From Talaromyces rugulosus (taxonomy: Eukaryota; Ascomycota; Eurotiomycetes; Eurotiales; Trichocomaceae): a stretch of 64,000 bases of DNA. Under the pieces are notes generated by a model, which saw nothing but the letters and a program-made list of their open reading frames with translations, did not search any database and was not told where the DNA came from. This document shows, piece by piece, positions 1 to 9,900 of this stretch (positions within the stretch are counted from its first letter, which is position 1; each line of letters opens with the position of its first letter). Where the stretch lies: the NCBI RefSeq assembly GCF_013368755.1, contig NC_049562.1:5270001-5334000 (forward strand), written 5' to 3'. The position numbers and the translations under genes were made by a program.

Positions 1-454
1 ACGTACCAATGCATGTATCTACTCCTTCTACGCCAAACAAATCCTTGATAGAAACGGGCAGGCCGTGCAGCGGGCCAACCGTCTCCCCTGTCCTTCGCAA
101 GTGCTCGTCTAGCTGTGTGGCACGTGTAAAGGCATCTTCAAAGAAGATCTCGGTGCAGCACGTCGTCAGCTGATGTAGCAGTGCCGCTCTTTTGGCAAAG
201 GCTTTCGTGACTTCCAGCGACGACAGCTGCCGGCTCGCCAGTTTGCGCAGCAAGGCATTGATGTCTGATATCTCGGTGATGGCGAGTTCGCGTGGCGATA
301 AGAGCTTGTTGCTGCTGTTCCGGATGTATGCTACCGCGTCCGGCGCGTCCTCGACAGAGGGGACTGATTGCAGCCGCCATTCTGGAGGAATTAGGGACGC
401 CTGCGCAGATCGCTTGCTGCGGGCGCGGTCTTGATACGAAGCAGCAGCCGACAT
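1..454 (-). CDS. Acetamidase-type amidase, 5' part (runs off left edge)
   Basis: The first ~150 codons of an amidase-signature hydrolase (amide + water to acid + ammonia). The frame is open from the ATG at 454 to the window edge. It contains EIFFEDAF and GPLHGLPVSIKD; the latter is the conserved stretch holding the first catalytic lysine of the amidase signature family. The Ser-Ser-Lys core with the Gly/Ser-rich motif must lie beyond the edge. The last six bases on the coding strand read GTACGT, right after codons for DTCIG, so a 5' splice site probably sits exactly at the edge. The N-terminal layout (helical region, then LHGLPVSIKD near residue 135) matches fungal AmdS-like acetamidases. Substrate cannot be told from this part. 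The neighbouring Zn2Cys6 regulator and MFS transporter could belong to the same nitrogen-scavenging function, but that is inference. Confidence 0.85.
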   Translation of the reverse strand, partial: MSAAASYQDRARSKRSAQASLIPPEWRLQSVPSVEDAPDAVAYIRNSSNKLLSPRELAITEISDINALLRKLASRQLSSLEVTKAFAKRAALLHQLTTCCTEIFFEDAFTRATQLDEHLRRTGETVGPLHGLPVSIKDLFGVEGVDTCIGT

Positions 455-1124
455 GGCCTGAGTCTATATATTGCTTCGTATCCAAGTTCCGATGTCTGGA
501 ACAGCCGGGATCAGTGGGACGATGTACCAATGAGCGCAAGAAAGAGGGTTAAAAGCGAGCAATGGCAGCAGCGGGGGAATCAACGAGTCTCTAATAATAT
601 ATGTAAGTGGACATGGCGGAAGAAGACGGGCCTGGCTTCGCTGGCGCAACTAATACATGTACGCGTGGTGGGGTCGTGGCTGGAAAGAAGGTGAGTTGAT
701 GATAGAGGATCGCGATGGCAAGTAACTACCGAGCTACTAGACGAACTGGTGGTGCCTGACAGAATAGGCAGGAGCCCGCAGGAACTCCACGTTCTGCACT
801 CGTCCCGACTGGGAACTATGCTCGTGGGCTGCCGGCTGGTTCGGGCAGGTGCCAGGGTAGGTAGCCTTCCCAAAGCGGCAACCGACCCAGCTGGATGGGA
901 CCGTTGCGGGGGCTTCCCGGTCGGCGTGTGGGCCCGACCCGTACAATCTGGCCAATGGTGTCGCATCGGCAACAATACATAGTCCGGACAATCAAACAAT
1001 TCCATTGAATTATACTTTGTCATTTAGTATATGATGCTGGTATATATAGATATATATGGATATATAATAGAAGAAAATACAGTATATGTCGTGTCCCACC
1101 AATGAAAAAAAAAAAAAAAAAAAT
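455..1124. other. Intergenic: amidase promoter and 3' flank of the regulator
   Basis: Upstream region of the leftward amidase and downstream region of the leftward regulator. Near 1037-1065 there is a TATATA-rich stretch, and around 1104-1121 a run of about 18 A, consistent with a 3' flank. Small open frames here have no recognisable protein features. I see no gene. Confidence 0.5.
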
Positions 1125-2501
1125 TCACGCTAGCCCGTCGGCGCGCCACTTCTCCTCGCATCGTGCCTGCCCGTCTGGGTAATGTGGAAAGTCCGACTCT
1201 TGACAGTTGCGCCAGTAGTTGCGGACTATCTCGCACTGCTGCGCGTGCGTGGCGTTGATGCCCGCCAGGTATGCCGTCGCCGCCAGGTGGATGTAGATGC
1301 CGGACGTCGGCGGGATCGAGGAAATCGCCCGGCACGCCTGGTCGACTGCCGACGAGAGAGCCCGTTGTCGTGATGGCGAGTTTGCATCACCTATCCGGCT
1401 CAGGATGGCAATCGCCGCGGTGCAGCGCCAGGCGCCCGTCGTCAGATCCGCCACTGAAGCGTTAGCTTCTGGCTCGGCTCGTAGTAGTTGGTCGACAGCT
1501 TCGAAACTTAGGTTGAGCCCATCGAGGCTGGCTTCTGTATTGGACAGCGTTACAAAAAGGCGGAAAGTGTCTGGCGGACAGCCAACCCTGGCAAAGAAGC
1601 CGTCCATTAGCGTCTCCCGATGCCAGTCGTCGAATATCAGACCGCGACTGCCTCTGATGATAGCGCCCATCGTGTCAAACCACACCAGGTGGGCGACGAT
1701 ATGGGTCAGGCCGCTAATATCGCGCGACAGCTGGTCGAGATCGGCCTTGCTGCGGCAGTGGATATCCAGCAAGGAGCGTGCCCCTTTGAGATGGCGCTGC
1801 CATTCCCCAAAGGACCCATCACATACTTCGAAAAAGGCAAAGGCTGCTATTCCAAACAATGCAACTGGGTGGGCCTCTTCAACAGCCTCGGCTAGCTCCA
1901 TCAGCGCCGCGACATGGAAACGCACGGCGTCCATAGACGACTGTTCCGGCGAGCCGACAGTAACGTAGCCTTGCATTCGTGCGCGCACAAAATCCCAGAT
2001 ACGCGATACTAGGTCTATCGCCTTGGGCGATAGATAACTTCCGTTGGACTGGTGCTCAGTTACTTTGATTTGCTCGTAGAATTCCGTGAGGCGTTTGATA
2101 AAGCTATACTGGTGGTTTTCCGGATATTGCGCGCGCGCGGCTTCAGTGGCGGCTTCTACCGTTGTAGCAGCATCAGCAGCATTATTCACCGGGGTGCTGG
2201 GCGAGCCACTGGCCGCGGGTTTTGGATGTGATATCGTGGGCGATTCTTTCGACAATGTTGCTGTTCTCGAGCTGGAGCTCCTCAACGTCTCCGAAGGGCG
2301 TCTCTGCCTGGAGGTCGTCTCAGTGGCCCAGATGACACGTTGAGGATAGCCGCCACAGGGCAGGCCAGACTGTACACATGGTTGACAGCGTGGCCGGTTC
2401 AGATCACATTTGATGCCGCGGTCCTTGCAGCTCTGACAGTCGCGATCGCGGCGGATCCCTCGCGGCTTGCCCTTGCGCTTGACAGCGCCCGTCTCCCCCA
2501 T
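1125..2501 (-). CDS. Zn2Cys6 transcription factor (fungal-specific TF domain)
   Basis: Single-exon regulator of 458 aa. A basic N-terminus (KRKGKPRGIRRDRD) leads into a binuclear zinc cluster near residues 22-49, C-x2-C-x6-C-x5-C-x2-C-x6-C, reading CQSCKDRGIKC...CQPCVQSGLPC. A Ser/Pro-rich linker follows, then a helical region of the kind found in the fungal_trans_2 (PF11951) family (WQRHLKGARSLLDIH). It should bind CGG-containing sites in the nucleus as a dimer. The frame is open a further 21 codons upstream but only with a GTG start and a purine-rich, leader-like sequence, so I place the start at the ATG at 2501. It lies between an amidase on the same strand and a divergently transcribed MFS transporter about 0.5 kb away, which makes either a plausible target. 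No target is demonstrated by the sequence. Confidence 0.85.
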   Translation of the reverse strand: MGETGAVKRKGKPRGIRRDRDCQSCKDRGIKCDLNRPRCQPCVQSGLPCGGYPQRVIWATETTSRQRRPSETLRSSSSRTATLSKESPTISHPKPAASGSPSTPVNNAADAATTVEAATEAARAQYPENHQYSFIKRLTEFYEQIKVTEHQSNGSYLSPKAIDLVSRIWDFVRARMQGYVTVGSPEQSSMDAVRFHVAALMELAEAVEEAHPVALFGIAAFAFFEVCDGSFGEWQRHLKGARSLLDIHCRSKADLDQLSRDISGLTHIVAHLVWFDTMGAIIRGSRGLIFDDWHRETLMDGFFARVGCPPDTFRLFVTLSNTEASLDGLNLSFEAVDQLLRAEPEANASVADLTTGAWRCTAAIAILSRIGDANSPSRQRALSSAVDQACRAISSIPPTSGIYIHLAATAYLAGINATHAQQCEIVRNYWRNCQESDFPHYPDGQARCEEKWRADGLA

Positions 2502-3015
2502 CCTCTCTCCCTCCGTCTTTCTGCCCGTCTCTCGCGCAGTTCTTTCTCTCCCTCTCTGTCTCACTCACTGGCGGCACGGCACAGAGGGCCGGCTCATGAA
2601 TCCGACAGATAACCTTCCTGTTGCGGAAGGGAACGACAGATAGTAGAGCGTGCTAAGACCACAACTAGAATTCGCACTAGGAAGTGAGTCGGTCGGTCGA
2701 AACAAGCAGCGATGTGGGGGAGCGAGGAGTCATGCCACGGGAGGGTTATTATTAAGTATTATGCTGGAGATAAGTTTTAAGTTGTTGGTGAGCTCTGGGT
2801 CTCTGGCACGTCGCGATCCGCCTGGTGCGGGGCCCGGCCAATCAGCGTGGCCACGGTGGGGCCGCGAGCTTATCGCACGCGTTCTGGTGTCTTTTTTTTG
2901 CTTCGCGTTTGAACTCTATCAACATTCTTCAGACTCTATAAGAGTGTTCGCTGCGCCCATTGTGTAACGGCAGCCTGCATATGTCAACCGGACACGCTGC
3001 TCTCCTTTTCTGGCA
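2502..3015. promoter_or_regulatory. Divergent promoter between regulator and MFS transporter
   Basis: Shared upstream region for the leftward Zn2Cys6 gene and the rightward transporter. The part next to the regulator is a long pyrimidine tract on the + strand (about 2500-2570), which reads as a GA-rich leader on the regulator's own strand. CGG/CCG triplets suitable for zinc-cluster binding occur, but the region is GC-rich and no specific operator can be named. Confidence 0.4.
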
Positions 3016-4630
3016 ATGGCCGTGACAGCCCCTCCGCCCGCAGACGCGGTGCTGCCCCCAGGCACGCTACGCTTGGTGGAAACGCAGACCGATGGCATCA
3101 TCCTCGTCCCCAGGCCCTCATCTGCCCCAGACGACCCGCTCAACTGGGCCCCGAGGCGCAAGTGGCTCAATGTTGGTCTGGTGCTTTTCTACGTGTTCAC
3201 CACCGGCATTGGCGGCACGTCCGTGTATTCGGTGCTGACGCCCATCTCCGAAGACACCGGCATCACCATTGGCCAGCTCAACACCGGAACCGGCTTTCTT
3301 TTTCTAATGGCCGGCTGGACCAATCTTATCTGGCAGCCGCTGGCCCTGACCTTTGGGAGGCGCCCTATCATCTTGCTGAGCCTGCTGTTCTGCGTCGCCG
3401 TGTCCGAGTGGACTGCCTGGATCGACCGCTATTCCCCTTGGGCTGCTGCACGCTGTCTGTATGGCTTCGCCTGTGCGCCCGTCGAGGTGCTGCCGGAGAT
3501 ATGTATCCCCGACGTGTTTTTCGCCCATGAGCGCGGCACCTACATCGGCTGGTATATGCTGGTGCTGTGTGCAAGCAACTTCATTGCCCCGCTAATTGCC
3601 GGCTTCATGAACGATGCCTACGGGTGGCACTGGGTGCAGCACTGGGCTGCCCTCATCCTGGCCTTGAACTTTGTCTTGGCGTTCTTCTTTTATGAGGAAT
3701 CAATGTATACTCGCGAAAATGTCGAAGTTGAGAAGATCGACGAGGTCCCGGACACGTCAAAAGTCCCACTTAGTCAGGTGCAGCCATCGGGCGTAGCCTC
3801 TTCTAGCCAAAAGACCTTTTTGCAAAAAATGAAGCTGTGGTCGTATACCCGGGTTTCCTCTTCCCAGGTCTTGCGCATGGCCTATCGGCCAATTCTAATT
3901 TTCTTTCTTTTCCCGAACATAATGTGGGCTGGCTTTACATATGGATTTGCACTAGCATGGTAATTGTTTTTTCTCGGCTTGTATGAACCGGTTACTAAAT
4001 GAGCCCAGGTACAACGTCTACAACGCCACCACCTCGTCTATTCTTGCCGAAGCCCCCTACAACTTCTCTGCAGCCACCGTAGGTCTTTCGTATGTCGCGC
4101 CCCTGATTGGCACACTGATCGCGGGTGTCATTTGCGGCCCTGTCGCCGACTGGTTGACTTTGAAATTGGCGCGCCGCTCCAAGGGTCTCCGTGAACCCGA
4201 ACAGCGCCTGTGGGGTTTGCTGATATACTGCATTCTGATGCCTGCTGGTCTTCTGATCTGGGGCCTTGGCGCATACTACCACCTTCACTGGGCTGTTTTG
4301 CTCTTTGGTGGCATTCTGTGCGGCTACTGCAATGTTGCCGGTGGCAGTTATGCTCTTGCATATGCAGTGGACTGCTTCAAGGAACTAGCCGGCGAGACTA
4401 TTGTTTCGGTGATACTGTGCCGGAACACCATCAGCTTTGCCTTTAACTATGCCATCACTCCGTGGATCGCTGCGCAGGGGCTTCTCAAGACGTTTGTCGC
4501 CGTTGCCGTTCTCTCGTCTGGCTTTGGGTTTACCTTTCTGCTCATGGAATGGAAGGGGAAAGCCCTGAGGGCCAAGTGTGCCGAGAGGTACTGGAAGTAT
4601 GTCGATACACAGGTCGTACGACATGGATGA
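3016..4630 (+). CDS. MFS transporter, DHA1/HOL1-like
   Basis: Two exons, 3016-3959 and 4009-4630; the 49-nt intron has branch site TTACTAAAT. They give a 521-aa plasma-membrane carrier. The N-terminus has the motif DDPLNW followed by basic residues, the hallmark of fungal drug:H+ antiporter-1 proteins of the HOL1/TPO group. Six hydrophobic segments follow, with FGRRPI after segment 2 (MFS motif A) and GRxC-like RCLYGFACAPVEVLPEICIPDVFF in segments 4-5. A cytosolic Ser-rich loop (about 235-275) comes next, then the second six-segment half. The splice joins W to YNVYN without shifting phase. The substrate is not predictable; cations, polyamines, amino-acid-like compounds or drugs are all known for the family. 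Location opposite the Zn2Cys6 gene suggests local regulation. Confidence 0.87.
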
Positions 4631-5141
4631 TATGTTTCTGTATGCATTACATTGGTTGAGATACCACTGGTGTCGTGCAGTTATATGCATAGATATGCTA
4701 TTGCCATATATACCACTGATATATTTTGTATGGTTTATTCTAATATATATTTATTTAATTTCAATGATTCTATTCGTTCACTGAGTCTGACGTAGCTAAC
4801 CTGGTGGTATCAGATATTGATGGCTGGGCGAAGAAACTTTCAATGTTGAAGCTGACGTACATATCAACATCAGTTGATGTGACATACATGTTGTCTAAAG
4901 ACATGAAGTTGAACCCAGTAACTTTATTTTACATTAAAATGGCGTAGTATTAACTTGAAATTAGACCTAGTGCAACTTGATTTCCTATGTTGACCTAAAC
5001 TAAACTAAAAAAAAACGAACAAACTAAAGACTCCACTGGTATCATTGCTCACCTGCAAGTGAGCGTTCCTAAACTCGTTTCCAACGCCAACTTCCTTCTA
5101 ATCATCGTAACGCAACACTCTCATTGCATGAACCAAACTAA
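4631..5141. other. Intergenic, convergent 3' flanks
   Basis: AT-rich spacer between two genes facing each other. It includes the near-palindrome ACATCAGTTGATGT at about 4867 and no gene-like frame. Confidence 0.5.
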
Positions 5142-6156
5142 TCAACCTCTCTTTCTTCCCATAGACTTGATGGCCTTTAGGGCCTTGGTGACAAACCTTT
5201 TGGTCCCGGTCGCCACACGCACCCGGTACTTTCTTCCGCCTTGGGGAGCGGTCTGTTCTTCTTCATCGGGGTGAGGGCCTTCAGGGGCGTTAGGCACAAG
5301 GATCGGCGAAGAAGGGCGAGGGCTTGTGCAGGTTGTCTCGACACGCTGCTCGTAGGCTCGGAGTTCTCTGAGTTCGGATTCCGTGATAGATATTCCATCT
5401 ATCACTTCAGCATTGATCGTGAGAGGGTCACGGGCTGGGTGATTGAAAATTCCATAAAAGGCCAAATCACTTAGAAAGGTAGCGGCGCGCCTTTTTAGGG
5501 CCTTTGTCCGTCGCCAGAAGTATCTGGCTCGAACCCGAGCGAACTCGGAGCGCGGCCCACGCCGTGTCTTGTTTATGGCGTTCGCGTTTGTCGCCGGACC
5601 ACACTCAGGAATTGGCTCGGTAACAACAGGCGCAGATACGGTCGGGGTCAATGCAAGGGCCTCGACCAATGCTGCTCTGTCATCTGGGGACAAGGAGGGC
5701 GCAGGTTCGGCGGCGGTGCTCCCGGACGAAGAAGACCACTTTGACACCTCAGGAGCGTTGGCGGAACGAGAAGGTCCCTCACCAGTGTCATGAGGAGCGA
5801 TTCCATGCTTCCACTCAATGGGGTAGGGGGGCGGTGCTTCGTTATCGTCGACTGGGGGGCCCGCAACGTTGTGATTTTCGTCCAAGGCATTGTCTACCGA
5901 GGGGTCAGTAAGGGCCTTGCTGGTGGTTAATATGGGTTGAGAGTGAGACAAACTTTCAGTTGGGATGGCCTCCGGCGGAGTGGTAGATTCAAGGCATGGC
6001 TCGAATGCCTCTTCGCCAGATCCGATAGAGATAGACGGACGGTTAAACGCATCTAGCGCCTGAGTGGACAGGTCCTCACTGGCCTGATCATTGAGCTCAA
6101 GACTGTGGTTAGTGAGAATCTTATTAATCAGAGGCTTGTGAACTTACTTGAGACAT
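5142..6156 (-). CDS. Uncharacterised Ser/Pro-rich basic protein
   Basis: I do not recognise this 320-aa protein. Proposed model: exon 1 is only 9 nt (6148-6156, codons for M-S-Q), followed by a 52-nt intron (GTAAGT...CTAAC...CTTGAG) and one long exon, 5142-6095. The long frame has no ATG of its own near its 5' end, which is why the mini-exon is needed. The N-terminal half is acidic, rich in Ser, Pro and Ala, and probably disordered (PPPYPIEWKHGIAP). A conserved-looking core at about 185-260 is basic and hydrophobic (FARVRARYFWRRTKALKRRAATFL, then FYGIFNHPARDPL), with a Lys/Arg-rich C-terminus (ATGTKRFVTKALKAIKSMGRKRG). No transmembrane segment or enzyme motif is visible. The nearer acceptor CACAG would give an immediate stop, so the downstream AG is used in this model. 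Confidence 0.62.
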
Positions 6157-6999
6157 AGTGAAGGGAGTATGAGTGATAATAGTTGTGCCTCTTTGACAAT
6201 AATGTATGTGTGAAGCAGTGAACAGTGAACTATGCCAACAACACAGAGGTTTGGCCTGTTGTGAGACTGCAGGCAGAAACAAAAAGGGAAGAGGAAGAAG
6301 ATCTTTGTTTGAAAGAAAATTTTTTCACTTGTTTGTGTGCGTGGCTGGCTTGCCCTAATGTTTCCACGGCGATTTGTGTGAGTAAACAGTCTCGGCGTGA
6401 AGGAGTGAGGGAGGAGTGAAGGATGGGGCTATGAGCAATTGTTTGTTCTCACATTTGGCAGAGAATCAGCAGGATTACTGTGATAAAAAGGCAAAAGAAT
6501 CATGTTTCCGGCTTGTGTTGACTCTTTTTTATTACTTCCGCTTTTGGAAATATGAAGTGTATGTGAGTGTTAAATGTGATACATGCAAACTTCCCTCTCT
6601 AAAAGAGTAGGAGACAAGAAGAGAGCCTGATAGATAAACTATGTGTTTTTTCCAAGGTTTCCAGTAGGTATTAGGAGCTTGGCTTCCTCAAAAATGACTG
6701 CATAGATTCCCCGGATGATGTTACCGGAATGAGGCACCCAGTGAAATCTTATACCTGGTGTAGATAACGTGTAAATATTGCCAGCAAATGTCAAGAATAT
6801 GACATAGCAGAAAATTGAATGGCTATTATGACACGTCCGGATTGGGTACAAGTTGCCCTGTCCAAACGGAGGCGGGGGCGGCGGTGCGGCCGCCCGTTTG
6901 TTCTTCATTTCTCCCCTCTTCCCTCCCAACTCTCTCTTCTGCTTTCCTTCTACCAATTTACAACTTTGAAAATCCGACCGTCTAGCTTCGACAAGAATC
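6157..6999. other. Intergenic, divergent promoter region
   Basis: Upstream region for the leftward unknown gene and the rightward helicase. A pyrimidine-rich leader (CTCCCCTCTTCCCTCCC, about 6911-6927) precedes the helicase start. No supported gene. Confidence 0.45.
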
Positions 7000-9900
7000 A
7001 TGGCTTTGAAACTCAAGGATTGGTATGGTTATGTTTTGCTTTCTCTGTTTCTATAAGGTCTGACAGCAACACAGGTACAAAGACTTACTCACCCGCACAG
7101 TCGACCTAGTCGGCGACTATGCAGGAAACGAGCTTTTCATCATCGATGGTGACTCCATCTTGCTGGACGTGTTTTCAAACAGCCAGCTTGATTTTTGGCC
7201 GGGCTTCCAGCTGCTCCATGCCGCTTATCTCGTCGAGAAATTCTTGCATGGGCTTTACCAGCGAAAATGCAGTTTCCACGTCGTGTTTTTCGACACCCAG
7301 GCTGATTGTGTGATCCCTCATGCGTGTCCTGAAGAACGTCGATTTCGATATCTATGTGCCAGGCGGCTCTTGATAGAGCATCTGCAGCAGAACCTGAACG
7401 ATGAATCATCCTCTCACGAGGGTTTGAACGTGCATGTATTCAACTCATACCGCTCGCCAGAATTCGATGACTATTTGTCCTCTGTGAGACCATATTTTGT
7501 CATGTGTCATGACGGTGCGACTCTTGGGCTCTCTAAATCGTCGCCTGTCAAGACCAGCCTCCGGAAGATGATGAATTGGTTCATGCAGAAAACTTACAAC
7601 ATCGCCTTGATCAGCAATCTAGAGTTTCGGGATACAAAGGTGTGTATTTGCACTGCAAAATTTTAATTATAGCGGCTAATTTTAGAAGGTGATGGCTATG
7701 ATCCTAGAAGGATCAGCGCTAGATGCGAAACTTGTTTCGGCGGATGATGCTCAACCAGCAGCCGAAGAGTGTGTTGTTGACAATGAGAGCATTGCAAATA
7801 TATTTGCACATGTACCCGTATCAGAACCCCTCACTCATAGTGAACTTCTTACTGTCTCGACGATTAGCTACATGTTTCATGCCGGCGCTGTGGGTGAATC
7901 ATGCATCCCCGAAGCTCGAGCAATGCTGCTTCACTGTATTCTTCTTCGCAAATTCCGCCTCTCTGACCGGGCTACCGATATGCCAGAAGATAAAGGCGCA
8001 AACGATTTTCTCTGCAAATACTTTCGGAGTCTGTACTCGATTCTGAAATCTTCACCCTGGCAAGGAATCATGGAGCAAAGCAAAGGACTGTGCGATCTTG
8101 GTGATTGCATCGATGGGAGGTTGTTTCATCATGTTCTTCGACAGATCCAAAACCCAGACTTTTGGCATACCTTACATCCTTCAGTCAAAAAGGAGTTTTA
8201 TGGGCTTCTTTCCATTGTCCGCGAAGTCGTGAATATCGACCTACCGGACAAGGGGTCACTTAAGCCAGTCACACCAAGCAAAGTACTGCCACGCGATCCT
8301 CACGATTCAGCCAAACCACTAGTCTCGGTCAACTCGACAGTCCTGCCTTTTAAACATCCCGTGTTTGACCCACATTTGGAACCCATAAGCCTGGATATTG
8401 ACTATAGGGAGGTAGAGGTACCACCAAATCAATCCGTGGTGTTCACGGAACTTAAATACTGGAACACCAACAAGCGTGAGAACCGCTGGAAAATCCGAGA
8501 GCCTATACCAGAATACATCAAAGTCAGATTGCAGAAACGGAACCAGTATTTTCTGACAGATATGCATCGGTACGCCGCCAGTTTGACCAATACGACAGGC
8601 GGAGAGCTTCACCCTGACACCATCCATGTCAGTACAGCCAGTTCAAAAAAGGCACAAAAGGCACAAAAGGAAAAGAGCTCTGGAAAACACCGTGTGGTTT
8701 CTATGGCCACTGCATCGCTTGCGGATAAACAAGCACAGAAGACACAGTCTTCTACACGAGCTTTGAAAGACAAGATTACAGAGTTCCAGCTTGACCCCAG
8801 TTTCGAAAGTCGGTACGAAAAGATAAAACTGTACCTAATGTCCCTCTCAAATGAAAAGCGGTCGGTGCAGGAACCAGAGTTGATGGTTTACATGGTTCAC
8901 AACCTGGTACAAATCTGGATAAAATGTTGCAAAGAGCAGAAAAAGGCCGAATCGATGCACATTGCTACGCTCATCTGGAAGACTGTCACTGAGCTCGTTA
9001 AGATCCAAGCAAATGTCACGACAGAAATGTCAATTTGCATAAACCGTGTTATTGAGGCACTTAAGCTACCGCAAATCTCATTACGAGGACACGAGACCAG
9101 AAAGCTATCGTTTGAATTTGTCGACATGGGACTTTTGGACCTGCGTATTGACATGACAACTCACGAATTTGTACTTATGCATGCCGGACCCTACATGGAC
9201 CGCAGCATGGCCTCAGCTCAAGACCCCCGGGTTGTTGATTTCCAGCCAGACGAATGGCAGCGCAAAGTGCTCGATCAGATTGACGCCAAAAAAAGTCTTT
9301 TTGTGGTTGCCCCAACAAGTGCTGGAAAAACCTTTATATCGTAAGTCTATCAACATTATGCCGGAATCTGAAGGAATTTACTGACAATGGCAGGTTTTAC
9401 GCCATGAAACAAATTCTTCAGGCCGACGACGACGGGGTCATTGTTTATGTTGCTCCTACAAAACCATTAGTGAACCAAATCGCCGCTGAGATTCAGGCCC
9501 GTTTTTCAAAAACTTTCAAATACGGCGGCAAATCTGTTTGGTCTATCTACACTAGAGACTACCGCATCAATAATCCGACGAGCGCGCAGATTCTGGTCAC
9601 GGTGCCACAGCTACTACAGATCATGCTATTGGACCCTTTGAATGCAAAGACATGGTCCCCGAGGGTCAAACGTATCATCTTTGATGAGGTCCACTGCATC
9701 GGACAGTCAGAAGAGGGCGTTGTTTGGGAGCAGCTACTTCTTCTTGCGCCATGCCCAATCATTGCACTCTCTGCAACCGTGGGAAACCCAGAAAAGTTCG
9801 AGGATTGGCTTAGCTTTGCGCAGAAGGCAAATGAACACGAATTGTCAATGATCAAGCACCCACACAGATACTCTGATTTGAGAAAATTTGTCTACTGCCC

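Noticed and set aside
580..1023. 147-codon frame on the - strand
   Set aside because: No recognisable motifs, Ser/Arg/Pro-rich translation of promoter DNA; lies between two well-supported genes.
2502..2564. N-terminal extension of the first Zn2Cys6 regulator
   Set aside because: Starts with GTG and is translated from a GA-rich leader; the ATG at 2501 fits better.
6639..7016. 125-codon frame on the - strand
   Set aside because: Overlaps the helicase leader and first exon; contains a proline run from a GC-rich tract and no known features.
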